Below the pieces are notes generated by a model. That model worked only from the letters and a program-made list of their open reading frames with translations. It was not told the origin of the DNA and did no database searches. From contig CALXCA010000003.1 in assembly GCA_944386685.1 (NCBI GenBank), forward strand, positions 37,657 through 101,656: a DNA stretch of 64,000 nucleotides, written 5' to 3'. Shown here piece after piece: positions 1 through 9,788 of the stretch (its first letter is position 1; each line of letters begins with the position of its first letter). A program made the position numbers and the translations under genes. Origin of the DNA: an uncultured Clostridia bacterium. Its GTDB lineage: Bacteria > Bacillota > Clostridia > TANB77 > CAG-508.

Positions 1-214
1 TCAATATTCGTTCTTTTTCGACTTCATATTGTTCTCTTTTTTTTCTTATATTACTATCTTTGACTTTATTTTCATTTGAGACATTTTCATTTGAGTTACT
101 TTCATTCGAATTTTTTTCATTTAACAAGTATTTTTCTTCTTTGGTAAATATTTTTCGAAAAAGTTCTTTTATTTTATTTAAAAAATTTTTTATTATATTG
201 TTATTTTCTTTCAT
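1..214 (-). CDS. partial small charged hypothetical protein (runs off left edge)
   Basis: An open frame starts at an ATG at 212-214 (minus strand) and is still open at base 1, so the C-terminus lies outside the window. An AGAAGG ribosome-binding site sits about ten bases upstream. The visible 71 residues begin MKENNNIIKNFLNKIKELFR and are rich in Lys, Asn, Glu and Ser, with an amphipathic basic N-terminal helix and an Asn/Ser/Glu linker; no domain is recognisable. It lies directly downstream of the large helicase gene on the same strand and may be co-transcribed with it. Function unknown. Confidence 0.55.
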   Translation of the reverse strand, partial: MKENNNIIKNFLNKIKELFRKIFTKEEKYLLNEKNSNESNSNENVSNENKVKDSNIRKKREQYEVEKERIL

Positions 215-252
215 TTTTAAAAATTTTCCTTCTCTTACGTAAAATTTTTATT

Positions 253-3200
253 TTACCTAAATTCTGTTAAATCTCTAATATTTTGTAAACCTTGCTCAAG
301 CATTGCTTTTTCCTTTTCTAATTTTTGAATTTTTCCTTTTTTGCCTTTTACATTTTCATATAATTTATCTAATTGTTCTTGTTTTTCTTGTATTTCTTTC
401 ATCGTTTTTTCTATTTCATTCATTAAGTCTTGTTTTATTTGTGGATACATCTCTCCAGCAGCATATAATATATATGTAATTCTATATTTTTCTTCATCAG
501 CATTTTTGTCTTTAAAACTTCGTAAATACTCTTGAGCTGATTTTAAATATTGATTGTTTTTTTCTGTTGATAACATTCCTTGTATATAATTTCTTGCAAA
601 TGTAATATATTCGTGTTCTTGTCCATTTCTCAATTTTCCATTTTCATCTACATGGTATGCATTATATCCATTGTAAAAAAACTCTCCTGTTTCTATATGT
701 TTACCATCTTCATCAAAAAATTCACTGTCATATTTTGTTGTTATTTCTTTACCATATAATCTTTCAGTATTATTACCATCAATATCAAATCCTCTTAAAT
801 CTCTTTTCTTTTTTGTAATAATATGTCTTCCATCTATATTAAATTTTCTTTTATTGTATGTTAATCCTGTTTCCAAATAAGTTCCATCTTGTTTAAACCC
901 ATGTGGGTCATAAATTTGACCATCTTGATCATGATAAAATCCTCTTTTACTAAATCCATGTAAATCATATCCATTAATAGTATATCCTTCTGGATCTACT
1001 ATTTCTTGTGTATCTATATATTTTCCATTTGATTGTAGTTTGCAATAATGTCCTAACCTATTAAATCCTCTTTCATTAACCCTTAAGCCAGTACTTTTTA
1101 ATTTTCCATCTTCTTGTCTTTTATAGTAAATTCCATTTCTGTCAAAGTTATTTTCATCTAATCTACTACCTGTTTTTATATTTATTCCATTTACATCAAA
1201 TCCAAAATTATCATACTTACCATATGGTTTATCTGAATATCTTCCTCCTCGAATTGGATAATAGTTTCCTTCTAAATCAAATCCATATTGGTTTTGTTTT
1301 ATTCTAATTTGCTTTCCACTGACTGTTTTTCTAGTACATAATCCGTCTATTTCAAAACCATTATTGTCAAATTTTCTATCTGTTTTTTCAATTGTACCAT
1401 CTTTTTTCTTTATATACCAATAACCATCTCTATCAAAACCTCTATCATTAATTTTTTGATGTGAATTAACATATTCTCTTCTATTTATAAATGTTCCGCT
1501 TTCACCTTCTTGAGCAGGTCTCCAATAATATCCATCCATATCAAAAAAATTATTATCTACAATCCTTCCTTCATAATAATCTGAATAATAATAGGCATTA
1601 TTAGGGTACCAACGTCCATATCTGCTAAAACCATAATAATTTATTTCACTTTCTGTTTCTATATATGTTCCATCTTTTTGAAGTTTGCAAAATTTACCAT
1701 TTTTATTAAAACCATTATTGTCTACTTTTCGTCCTGTATTAATAAAAGTTCCATCTTCTTGTTGTTCATAAAATATACCATCTTTGTCAAAGTTATATCT
1801 ATCTATCCCATTTTTATTATAGCCATTTATGTTATAACCATAACTATTATAACCTTCTTTATTATATCCTGTTTGAATATTATATCCATCTATATCATAC
1901 ATGTTACCATCTTGATCTTTGAAATAGTTTTTTCTTGTTTCTTTATATGTTAAATCTTGTTTAAATCCTTTAGGATTATATCTTTTTCCAGTATCTAGAT
2001 ATGTTCCATCTACTCTGAAATTATGTTTATCATATATGGTTCCTGTATTTATATTGATTCCATCTCTTCTAAATCCAAAATCATTAATTTCTTGTCCTGG
2101 CTTAAAATTGTATATATCACGTCCATCTGCGTCTATTCCTTCTTCATTCCAGTAAGTTCCTGTTTCTATATTAATATTACCATATTCACTTGGTCCATTT
2201 ATAATAAAACCATCTTTTACTGCACATATAAATCCTTTACCTTTTTTAAATTTTTCAAAAATACCACATTTTCTTAAAACATTAATATCATATTGTAGAA
2301 ATTCACTTCTTCCATTATAAAATACTGTTTTAGCATATTGATATTCTTGTCCTATTGGATAATCCATTGGAAAATCTACTTCTTCTAAAATCAATTTTTT
2401 TATCTCTGGTGTTAAAGTTTCAAATATTTCTCCTAAAGTACTTTCTGGTTTTATACTATCATTATTAATGTCTATGCCATATTCTGATAATACATCTAAT
2501 ATAGAAATAATATTCCTTATTCTTAATTTTGCTCCTGGTTTTCTCTCTTTCTTTATTTCATTGGCTTTCTTAAATAAGTCTAAAAATCTTTTTTGTTCAC
2601 CTACAACCTTAAATACATTATTTCTAGTAATGTTTTTTGCTCCTTCTTTAATAGGTATTTCTGGAATCTCTAAATTCCATAAGTCAATTGTTTTTCCTAA
2701 TTCTAATACTTGTTCTATTTCATATATTTCTGTTTCACTTAAATTATGGTTATTTATTCCTTCAAGATATTTCTCATATTTAGTTTTTATTATTTTTAAT
2801 GTTCTCGCTTTTTTAAATTCTTCAATATCTTCGCTTTCTATGTCTGGAATATATCCGTGAAGATTAACCCAATTTACTATTAATTGTAATCTTTGTAAAT
2901 CAGATGTGGGTGTAGTTCTGTTTGCCTCTCTATCCATATTTTGTTCTAAATAATTGTTATATACATCAAAAATTATAGGTGTCTGATTTTCTTCTATAGG
3001 CTTTTGGGGGTCTACAGAATAAATACATCTTCCAATTTGTTGTAAATACAATATTTTATGTTCAGCACTTATTGGTCTTAACATTATAATTCCATCTATA
3101 CCATCAACATGAACACCTTCATTTAACATATCTATTGCAAATATTAATTTTAAGTGTTCTGATTGTGATGATTCAAAATTTGATATTGCTGTTAAGTTTT

Positions 3201-6009
3201 CGCTTTTTCTTTCTCTATCACTTAGTAAATAGTCTATTTGTGGTTCTGAATCTATATTTTTTAAATTCTCTTTTATTTTTTCTATTTCTGCTTTAACATA
3301 TTCTTCTGAACTCATATCAGTATTGTTTCTTGGTAAAAATACAATATATCTTCCGTGTTTGTTGTTTATATTTTCTTCAAAAATTTTAGACATACCTTCT
3401 AATTGAGATTTTTGTATAATATCTTTCATTTCATCATATATTTTTTTTATTTCCTCTTTTTTTTGAGGATTTGTTTCTTCTTCATACATCTTTCTAATTT
3501 CTTGATATTGTTCACTGTCTTGTAAAGAATAATCAAAAGTAACAACTCTTGGGCTAACAACAATTCCATCTTGCATTGCATCTAATAGATATATTTCAGA
3601 TGCTAAATATCTTTTTTGTTTTAATTCTTCTATTGTATATTCCCCTGTAGCTTCTGCAATTTCTCTTGCCATATTTCTTTTATCTACGTCTCTTACAGGA
3701 GTTGCTGTTATTCCTAATATTTTGGCATTTGGATTTCCTTTTATTAAGTTTCTTATTTTGCCATCCCACTTTGTAGCACCTGTTCTATGTAATTCATCAA
3801 ATATGATCAAATCTGCATCATAACTTTCTAAAAGTTCCTCATCTCTTCTTGTTAGACCTTGATAACAAAACATTTTTAAGTGTGGAAAAGCTTCTTCTAT
3901 ATTTGCATTCTCATCTTCCAATATATTTTTAGCAATATGTCTTTTTAATTGATTTAGAATTTCTGTATTAGGAGCAAAATATAAAATATTTCCATTTTTA
4001 TATTGCATCATTAAAGACATCGCTACAAATGATTTTCCCGCTCCTGTTGGTAAAATTGTAGCAGCATATCTTTTTTGCTGATGAATTTCGTTTACTTTAT
4101 CAAGTGCACTTGCTTGATAATCTCTTAATTTGATTTTTGTTTCTGGTACAATATATGAATTATCTTCAATTCCTAATTGTTTATCCAATCTTGTTGGTAG
4201 TATTCTACAATTTAGATTTGGAACATTCTTTTCTATTATATTTTCTAAATCTTCTGCTTTAGACAATTCAACGAAATCATATTGTTTATATCCATTGTCC
4301 ATCAATAAATTTGTAATATAACCAGATATATTTTCTTGTTCAACTCCAGCATTTACAAAAGCATTGTATAATCTTTTACAATCAGCTTTTTCTATTTGAG
4401 AAATTAACTTTTCTCTTTCTTCTCCTGTCATATCTTTTTGTACAATTGCTGTTTTATAAATTTTAGAAAAGTCTAATCCGTCTATTATAGTTTCTGCAAA
4501 ATATCTATTTAATCTTTCTTCTCTTGTTTGATTTGTGTCAATATCACTATGATTTAAATTTTCAATATATATTTTTTGCTCTAATTCTGCTCCGTTATTA
4601 GATATTATTGTTTCAAGATCTTTTTTTGAAAGACTTTTTACTTTTTCATATATTTTTCTTTGTTCCTCATCTGAAAATTGTTTTCTACCGCCTCTATTCA
4701 TATCAATATTTACAGATTCAGATATTTGTATTCCTCTTCCATTTTTTCTAGTAATTATTTTGTCATTTATTGCAACTGATTTTTGAGCTATTTCATCTAT
4801 GGTTGCGTCTAATTCACTATCATTTATAATTTGTTTTAAAACATTTGCAAACTCTATTGATTTTCTTTGTGCTATACTTAAATTATATACAAATTGCGTA
4901 GCATTTTGAGCTTTTGAATAACTTATACTACCATTTGTTTTATCAAATATTTCTTCAACAGAAAAATTAGTATTGTTTTTCAAATTATTTTCATTTATAA
5001 GCACACTATCATTACTTAAATGTAAATCTATTTCTTCTCTACCATTTGAATAATATAGTTTGTTATCTCTTTCAATTAGTTCGTATCTTTGGTTTGTATA
5101 TTCAATCAATTTGTTTTCTATTTCATTTATTGCTTGCTGTTCAATTCCTTGTTCTTTTGCGACTTGTAACAAAGCAAACATATTAAGGTTAATCTTAGAT
5201 ATTGGTACAAACTCGTCTTTACTTATTTCTCCATAATGAACAAACTCTCTATTGGAAAATTCACTACCTATTGTACTTGTTAATGATGATATATTTATAT
5301 TGTTAAAAATTTCTTTTGGTAACATTCCATATATTTCAAGCAAAGTAAGTTTTCCAATTATTTTGTTGTATTCTAATTGTTGTTCTTCTGAAAAAGCTTG
5401 TCTTTTATTAAATCTTTTAAACATTGATTCTCGTGTTCTAATATTATTTGTAGTTGTATATCTTCCACTTAAACTTGTACTTTTAAATCTATCTACTATT
5501 ATTTTTTTTATATCATTATAATTTTCTTTACTTTCTATTTCTTGTAATAATCTTACAATTTCAGAGTCTTGAGGTATTTGTGATATTCTGTTCTCTAAAA
5601 TTCTATTTAGTTCTGAAATCATATATTGCCCTGCATTATAGATTTGACTATCTTGTTCTTTTGGTACTTTTATCATTAAATATTTTTCACCATATTTTGA
5701 ACCATAGTCTATAGAAACATTAGCATTTGAAGATAATGAAATACAATTAGTTCCTCTATAAAAATTTACACTTTTGGTATGATCCCATATTTCTTTTAAT
5801 GAAATTTCTGTTTCATTTGCATATCTATCATTTTCTGGGTATCTTTGCTTATTTGTAATTACTTTTTGTATCTCTCCATTATTTGAATTTATTCCTTCAC
5901 TTATTTCTCTTTGGTCATCTAAATTTAATGCTCTAAATAAGTAGTAGTTCTCTCCATCTTCTATTATATTAAAATTATTGATTGAAAATACATCCTCATT
6001 CATATTCAT
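253..6009 (-). CDS. giant DEAD/DEAH-family (SF2) helicase with repeat-rich C-terminus
   Basis: A 1918-residue protein. Seen: an N-terminal region of about 640 residues; an SF2 ATPase core with Walker A LPTGAGKS near residue 655, motif II DELH near 737, motif III-like GITATP, and motif VI QQIGRCIY near 990; then from about 1250 to 1790 a long series of roughly 20-residue repeats of the type GFxxDGxxxxTGxxYxxxGF; and a charged coiled-coil end. The first 120 residues (FRAL, then CISLSSNANVSIDYG) faintly resemble ADP-ribosyltransferase-type folds, which is speculation. The core resembles ResIII-type helicases that translocate on DNA or RNA. The aromatic-Gly repeats suggest a beta-solenoid or ligand-binding surface. 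Its target is unknown; a defence or mobile-element role is possible. Two ATGs six bases apart could start it (6009 or 6003); AAGGA is spaced better for 6003. Confidence 0.75.
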   Translation of the reverse strand: MNMNEDVFSINNFNIIEDGENYYLFRALNLDDQREISEGINSNNGEIQKVITNKQRYPENDRYANETEISLKEIWDHTKSVNFYRGTNCISLSSNANVSIDYGSKYGEKYLMIKVPKEQDSQIYNAGQYMISELNRILENRISQIPQDSEIVRLLQEIESKENYNDIKKIIVDRFKSTSLSGRYTTTNNIRTRESMFKRFNKRQAFSEEQQLEYNKIIGKLTLLEIYGMLPKEIFNNINISSLTSTIGSEFSNREFVHYGEISKDEFVPISKINLNMFALLQVAKEQGIEQQAINEIENKLIEYTNQRYELIERDNKLYYSNGREEIDLHLSNDSVLINENNLKNNTNFSVEEIFDKTNGSISYSKAQNATQFVYNLSIAQRKSIEFANVLKQIINDSELDATIDEIAQKSVAINDKIITRKNGRGIQISESVNIDMNRGGRKQFSDEEQRKIYEKVKSLSKKDLETIISNNGAELEQKIYIENLNHSDIDTNQTREERLNRYFAETIIDGLDFSKIYKTAIVQKDMTGEEREKLISQIEKADCKRLYNAFVNAGVEQENISGYITNLLMDNGYKQYDFVELSKAEDLENIIEKNVPNLNCRILPTRLDKQLGIEDNSYIVPETKIKLRDYQASALDKVNEIHQQKRYAATILPTGAGKSFVAMSLMMQYKNGNILYFAPNTEILNQLKRHIAKNILEDENANIEEAFPHLKMFCYQGLTRRDEELLESYDADLIIFDELHRTGATKWDGKIRNLIKGNPNAKILGITATPVRDVDKRNMAREIAEATGEYTIEELKQKRYLASEIYLLDAMQDGIVVSPRVVTFDYSLQDSEQYQEIRKMYEEETNPQKKEEIKKIYDEMKDIIQKSQLEGMSKIFEENINNKHGRYIVFLPRNNTDMSSEEYVKAEIEKIKENLKNIDSEPQIDYLLSDRERKSENLTAISNFESSQSEHLKLIFAIDMLNEGVHVDGIDGIIMLRPISAEHKILYLQQIGRCIYSVDPQKPIEENQTPIIFDVYNNYLEQNMDREANRTTPTSDLQRLQLIVNWVNLHGYIPDIESEDIEEFKKARTLKIIKTKYEKYLEGINNHNLSETEIYEIEQVLELGKTIDLWNLEIPEIPIKEGAKNITRNNVFKVVGEQKRFLDLFKKANEIKKERKPGAKLRIRNIISILDVLSEYGIDINNDSIKPESTLGEIFETLTPEIKKLILEEVDFPMDYPIGQEYQYAKTVFYNGRSEFLQYDINVLRKCGIFEKFKKGKGFICAVKDGFIINGPSEYGNINIETGTYWNEEGIDADGRDIYNFKPGQEINDFGFRRDGININTGTIYDKHNFRVDGTYLDTGKRYNPKGFKQDLTYKETRKNYFKDQDGNMYDIDGYNIQTGYNKEGYNSYGYNINGYNKNGIDRYNFDKDGIFYEQQEDGTFINTGRKVDNNGFNKNGKFCKLQKDGTYIETESEINYYGFSRYGRWYPNNAYYYSDYYEGRIVDNNFFDMDGYYWRPAQEGESGTFINRREYVNSHQKINDRGFDRDGYWYIKKKDGTIEKTDRKFDNNGFEIDGLCTRKTVSGKQIRIKQNQYGFDLEGNYYPIRGGRYSDKPYGKYDNFGFDVNGINIKTGSRLDENNFDRNGIYYKRQEDGKLKSTGLRVNERGFNRLGHYCKLQSNGKYIDTQEIVDPEGYTINGYDLHGFSKRGFYHDQDGQIYDPHGFKQDGTYLETGLTYNKRKFNIDGRHIITKKKRDLRGFDIDGNNTERLYGKEITTKYDSEFFDEDGKHIETGEFFYNGYNAYHVDENGKLRNGQEHEYITFARNYIQGMLSTEKNNQYLKSAQEYLRSFKDKNADEEKYRITYILYAAGEMYPQIKQDLMNEIEKTMKEIQEKQEQLDKLYENVKGKKGKIQKLEKEKAMLEQGLQNIRDLTEFR

Positions 6010-6036
6010 TTGTCCTTAATTATTTATTTTTTTATC

Positions 6037-6065
6037 ATTTTATCATTTTAAAAAATCTTAGTCAA
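6037..6065 (-). promoter_or_regulatory. sigma-A promoter of the giant helicase
   Basis: On the minus strand TTGACT (6060-6065) and TAAAAT (6037-6042) are separated by exactly 17 bases, followed by a roughly 25-base leader to the helicase start. Confidence 0.6.
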
Positions 6066-6149
6066 TATTCGTTACAACTCAACATTATATAAAGTTTTTT
6101 TATTTGTTTTTCTTATATTTAGTATTAAAATTTATAATAATTCATTGAG

Positions 6150-6178
6150 TTGACTTTTTATGTAAAATTTGTTAAAAT
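6150..6178 (+). promoter_or_regulatory. sigma-A promoter of the MYG1-family gene
   Basis: TTGACT (6150-6155), 17 bases, TAAAAT (6173-6178). The leader then contains a small hairpin (GACAATT at 6207-6213 paired with AATTGTC at 6220-6226). The promoter is AT-rich host-like sequence, unlike the G+C-richer gene it drives. Confidence 0.6.
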
Positions 6179-6255
6179 ATAAGTATAATTGCATTGTACA
6201 ATTATAGACAATTCTGTTGAATTGTCAAGATTTGACCGCCGAACATTGAAAAAAA

Positions 6256-7179
6256 ATGGAGGTAAACATTATGTTCCATATCGTGAAAAAAACCATCGAA
6301 GCCAATGCTATTACCCATGGTGGCTTGTTCCACGCCGACGAAACGATGGCGACCGCCATCCTGAATAAGGTTTTTAACAACCTTATTCTCTGCCGGACTT
6401 TCAAAGTTCCGGAAGAAGTTGCCGCACCTGTTATCGTTTATGACATTGGTGGTGGCAAGTATGACCACCATCAGAAAGGAGGCAATGGTTGCCGTGAAAA
6501 CGGCGTGCCGTACTCCAGCGCCGGCTTGATTTGGCGAGACTTCGGGAGACTGATTCCCGAAGTTTCGGAATCTGCCAATCCTGATTTGGTCTGGTCCCTC
6601 ATTGACAGGGACCTCATCCAAGGCATCGATGCCATTGATAATGGCAAGATGCCCAGTGCAGACTATGTCTGCAAGCCGATGTCTATCTCGGCTGCTATCT
6701 CGGGATTCAATCCCACTTGGGATAGCAATGTGAACTCTGACACTGCCTTTATGGAGGCTGTGGAATTTGCCTCTACCATTTTGGACAATGCTCTGGCAAA
6801 TGCCATGAGCAAAGCCAAGGCCGAATCCATTGTGGAGAAGGCTATTGACAGGACTGAAGGCCCTGTCATGGTACTCGAAAGGTTCGCTCCTTGGCAGGAA
6901 TTCATCTTCTCGTCCAAAAACGAGAAGGCGAATGACATTCTGTTCGTTGTCTTCCCCTCTAACCGTGGAGGGTACAACTGGCAGTGTGTGCCTGCATCGT
7001 TGGGCAGTTTTGCCCAGCGTCATCCTGTTCCGCAGGAATGGAGAGGCCTTAATGGGAAGGCTCTTCAGGATGTAACTGGTGTTGCATCCGCAACGTTCTG
7101 CCACAACGCCGGCTTCATCGGCGGGGCAGATACTCTCGAGGATGCGATTCGGCTTGCCGAAATCGCTGCCAACAGCTAA
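6256..7179 (+). CDS. MYG1-family (UPF0160) DHH-like metal-dependent hydrolase
   Basis: A 307-residue protein preceded by a strong TGGAGG site. It shows the MYG1 signature: an early THGGLFHADE metal-binding segment, DIGGGKYDHHQ (the DHH motif) near residue 70, SSAGLIWRDFG, and a C-terminal GFIGGADTLEDAIRLA. Eukaryotic MYG1 is a 3'-5' exonuclease for RNA; bacterial members are poorly characterised. Most striking is composition: the gene is roughly half G+C by eye, with codons such as CTG, GCC and CCG, while every neighbour is extremely AT-rich. It is the only plus-strand gene in this stretch and has its own promoter and terminator. This strongly suggests recent transfer as a self-contained unit; a mis-joined assembly is the alternative. 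Confidence 0.8.
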   Translation: MEVNIMFHIVKKTIEANAITHGGLFHADETMATAILNKVFNNLILCRTFKVPEEVAAPVIVYDIGGGKYDHHQKGGNGCRENGVPYSSAGLIWRDFGRLIPEVSESANPDLVWSLIDRDLIQGIDAIDNGKMPSADYVCKPMSISAAISGFNPTWDSNVNSDTAFMEAVEFASTILDNALANAMSKAKAESIVEKAIDRTEGPVMVLERFAPWQEFIFSSKNEKANDILFVVFPSNRGGYNWQCVPASLGSFAQRHPVPQEWRGLNGKALQDVTGVASATFCHNAGFIGGADTLEDAIRLAEIAANS

Positions 7180-7204
7180 AAAAAGGAGGTCAAAACTAAC
7201 ACAA

Positions 7205-7250
7205 CGAGAAGCTGGAGAAAACAACTGTTTTCCCAGCTTCTCGCTTTTTT
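7205..7250 (+). terminator. intrinsic terminator of the MYG1-family gene
   Basis: CGAGAAGCTGG-A-GAAAAC pairs with GTTTTCCCAGCTTCTCG (7227-7243) around a four-base loop, followed by CTTTTTTG. It ends five bases before the convergent helicase stop. Between the gene stop and the stem lies AAAAAAAGGAGG, a Shine-Dalgarno-like sequence with no reading frame after it. Confidence 0.85.
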
Positions 7251-7254
7251 GTAT

Positions 7255-9558
7255 TTAAATCATTTTCTCAATTTCATTTACAAATTCACTTTTACTATTT
7301 CTATTATTTGGAACAACTAAATAAACCTTGTTTCTTGTTCTTGTTAATGCAACATAGAACAATCTTCTTTCTTCAGCATAAGGTATTTTTTCTGTAATTG
7401 AGTCTAGTTTAAAATATTCAAATATCCAATGTGATGTTCTATTTTTACTAGGAAACACTTTTTCTCTAAGCCCAAAAACAATTACTTGGTCTGCAGTTAA
7501 TCCTTTTGATCTATGCATAGTTAAAGCTTCTATTCTAGCATCTGGTAAGTCTTTACATATTAAAACATCTTCTATTCCTTTTGTAAAAAACTCACTTTTA
7601 GCCAATTTTTCTAAGCATCTATTTGTTCTAGCTAGAATTAATATTTTACAATTAGGATTTTCTTTATAAATTTTATGTACTAGTTCATTTATCTTTTTAT
7701 ATTCTTCCATCCATTCATATTTACACATTTCTATTGGATGATTTAAATGTTTTATAGATTTTATATTTTTAATAGTTTGTTCTTCATTTTTTAATATAAA
7801 TTCACTTGAAATATCTACTAATTCTTGCCCATATCTATATGTTGTTGATAGATACATATCATCTTTTGAATTTAAAAATAATTCACTAAATTTATTAAAT
7901 AATTCCAATCTTGAACCAGCAAATGAGTATATTGATTGCCAGTCATCCCCTACTGATATTAGTTTTGCATCAAAATATTCTACTAATCTTTTTACAAACA
8001 AGAATCTTTGAAAAGTAATGTCTTGGTACTCATCAACAATTATATATTTAAAATTTAATTCTGGAAATCTATTTTTAACTTCTTTAATAATAAATTTATA
8101 TGATAAATTAATCATATCACTGTAATCTATCATATTATTTTTGGTTAAATAATCTTGATAATAATGATAAATTTCTTGTAAATACCCTATAGCTTTAATT
8201 CTATACCTAGCTTCTTCCTGCTTGTTATTTGAAAAATATTTATATTTAAAATTTTCTTTTGCTATTTCTATTTTTCTTTTTTCAAACATATAATCTTCAT
8301 TATCTACTAACATATTTTTAAAAATATCTATATAAGAAATTATTAAATTTGTGAACTTATAAAATTCTGCATTTATATTATTATCTAAAATTCTGTTAAA
8401 AATTTCATTATCACTTCTTGTTGAGAATTGTATTTTCCTTTTTAGCAATTCTTTTTCTAGTGTAGTTATAAAATCTCCATCAGGTGTTTGATAATCAAGG
8501 TTTATAAAATCATAATGATTTGCTTTTTGATAATTTTCTTTTATTTTTCTAATTCTATTGTATCTTCTAACTTCTTGTTTTATAAGTTCATTATTTTCAT
8601 TGTAACAAGATGATAAGCCAAAATATTCAATATATATCTTTTTTCCTTGATATTCTATTGTAAAGTCTGGATTATATGTTGTGTCTTCATTTACTTTTTC
8701 TTCAAATATTTTTTCATAAGTATAATCTATGCCATTTATATAAAGAAAATTGGCTATTCTAACTTCTCCTAAAGATTTTACTTTTTCTCCTCTTATTGTA
8801 TAAAGTGAACTTCTTGAATTAAGTCTATTTATTAAGTATTGATGTATGCCACCTTCTCTTTGATTTTCGATAAAATATTTTCTCCTTTTATAGTCTTGAA
8901 AATATTCTTCAAATGTTTTAAATTTTTCAAAATTTTCTACAAAACCTTTTGCAATATAGTTTTTCTGTTCACATTGTTTAAATAGTTCAATTAATTCTCT
9001 TAATTTTGCCTTATTTGGAAATAAGTCTTTTATATAATTACTTATAATGCTTTTTTGTTCATCTGGTCCAACTACTTTTACAGGAAATGGATAACATTTT
9101 TTTATGAATTTCATTCCTAATGAGTGAAATGTTGAAACAGGTACTCCTAAATCTAATAAATCATTTACTTTTTCATCTAAATCTTCACTGGATTTTTTGG
9201 TAAATGTTAGCATAATAATTTCTTCTGGTTTTACATTTAGTTTATCTACTAAATATTTTACTTTTCCAGCCATAGTTGTACTTTTCCCTGAACCAGCACC
9301 TGCATTTATTAAACAATATTCTTCATCTCTTAAAATTACTCTTCTTTGTTCTTCATCAAGATTTATCTTTTCTCCTACATCTGTAAACATATTGTCAAAA
9401 TAGTCTTTATATTCTATTAATTTTCTTTCTATAAATTCTTCATTTATTTTATTTAATTCTTCTTCATCTATTTCTAGTTTATTTTCTTCACAATATTTTT
9501 TGTATTCATTATATGTTAAATATTTGTCTGCTTTTACTCGTTCTTTTACGTTTTCCAT
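7255..9558 (-). CDS. UvrD/Rep-type (SF1) helicase with embedded PD-(D/E)XK-like nuclease segment
   Basis: About 767 residues. Seen: Walker A NAGAGSGKST near residue 90, motif II IIVDEYQD near 510, VGDDWQSIYSFAGS, TTYR, a late MHRSKGLTADQV and VALTRTRNKVYLV. Between motifs Ia and II is a segment YNPDFTIEYQGKKIYIEYFG near residue 300, which has the PD...(D/E)XK spacing seen in helicase IV-like and defence-associated SF1 helicases. The first Met codon of the frame lies 15 bases upstream, but GGAG falls inside those codons, so the Met at 9558 is the likelier start. Role: ATP-driven DNA unwinding, possibly with cleavage, in repair or defence. It is convergent with the MYG1-family gene and divergent from the Nudix gene. 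Confidence 0.85.
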   Translation of the reverse strand: MENVKERVKADKYLTYNEYKKYCEENKLEIDEEELNKINEEFIERKLIEYKDYFDNMFTDVGEKINLDEEQRRVILRDEEYCLINAGAGSGKSTTMAGKVKYLVDKLNVKPEEIIMLTFTKKSSEDLDEKVNDLLDLGVPVSTFHSLGMKFIKKCYPFPVKVVGPDEQKSIISNYIKDLFPNKAKLRELIELFKQCEQKNYIAKGFVENFEKFKTFEEYFQDYKRRKYFIENQREGGIHQYLINRLNSRSSLYTIRGEKVKSLGEVRIANFLYINGIDYTYEKIFEEKVNEDTTYNPDFTIEYQGKKIYIEYFGLSSCYNENNELIKQEVRRYNRIRKIKENYQKANHYDFINLDYQTPDGDFITTLEKELLKRKIQFSTRSDNEIFNRILDNNINAEFYKFTNLIISYIDIFKNMLVDNEDYMFEKRKIEIAKENFKYKYFSNNKQEEARYRIKAIGYLQEIYHYYQDYLTKNNMIDYSDMINLSYKFIIKEVKNRFPELNFKYIIVDEYQDITFQRFLFVKRLVEYFDAKLISVGDDWQSIYSFAGSRLELFNKFSELFLNSKDDMYLSTTYRYGQELVDISSEFILKNEEQTIKNIKSIKHLNHPIEMCKYEWMEEYKKINELVHKIYKENPNCKILILARTNRCLEKLAKSEFFTKGIEDVLICKDLPDARIEALTMHRSKGLTADQVIVFGLREKVFPSKNRTSHWIFEYFKLDSITEKIPYAEERRLFYVALTRTRNKVYLVVPNNRNSKSEFVNEIEKMI

Positions 9559-9729
9559 TTTAACTCCTAACATTTTTCTTTAAAAAATACGGTATTGACC
9601 GGACTTTTTTATATATAAAACCGGACTATATTAAATTATAAAATATTTTTACTTTTTTATTCTATCATTTCTCATAAAAACTGTAAATTATTTTTTGAAA
9701 ATATTACCTATTTTTTATAGCAAATAACA

Positions 9730-9758
9730 TTGATTTATAAAATAAATTTTTATATAAT
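9730..9758 (+). promoter_or_regulatory. sigma-A promoter of the Nudix-GNAT gene
   Basis: TTGATT (9730-9735), 17 bases, TATAAT (9753-9758); a GGAGG site follows just before the start at 9789. The 9559-9729 stretch upstream holds two direct ACCGGACT copies about 20 bases apart, possible operator half-sites for this divergent promoter region. Confidence 0.7.
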
Positions 9759-9788
9759 TAGGCTATACAAAAAAATTGGAGGTTTTAT

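Noticed and set aside
640..2250. Repeats in the helicase gene as a tandem DNA repeat or CRISPR array
   Set aside because: Repeats are visible in protein only; DNA units vary in length and sequence and there are no spacers.
6202..7224. 340-codon open frame opposite the MYG1-family gene
   Set aside because: It has no RBS and no recognisable domain, spans the terminator of the sense gene, and exists because the G+C-rich gene has few stops in that frame.
9579..9729. ACCGGACT direct repeats as a CRISPR or att site
   Set aside because: Only two copies 20 bases apart; at most an operator in a divergent promoter region.
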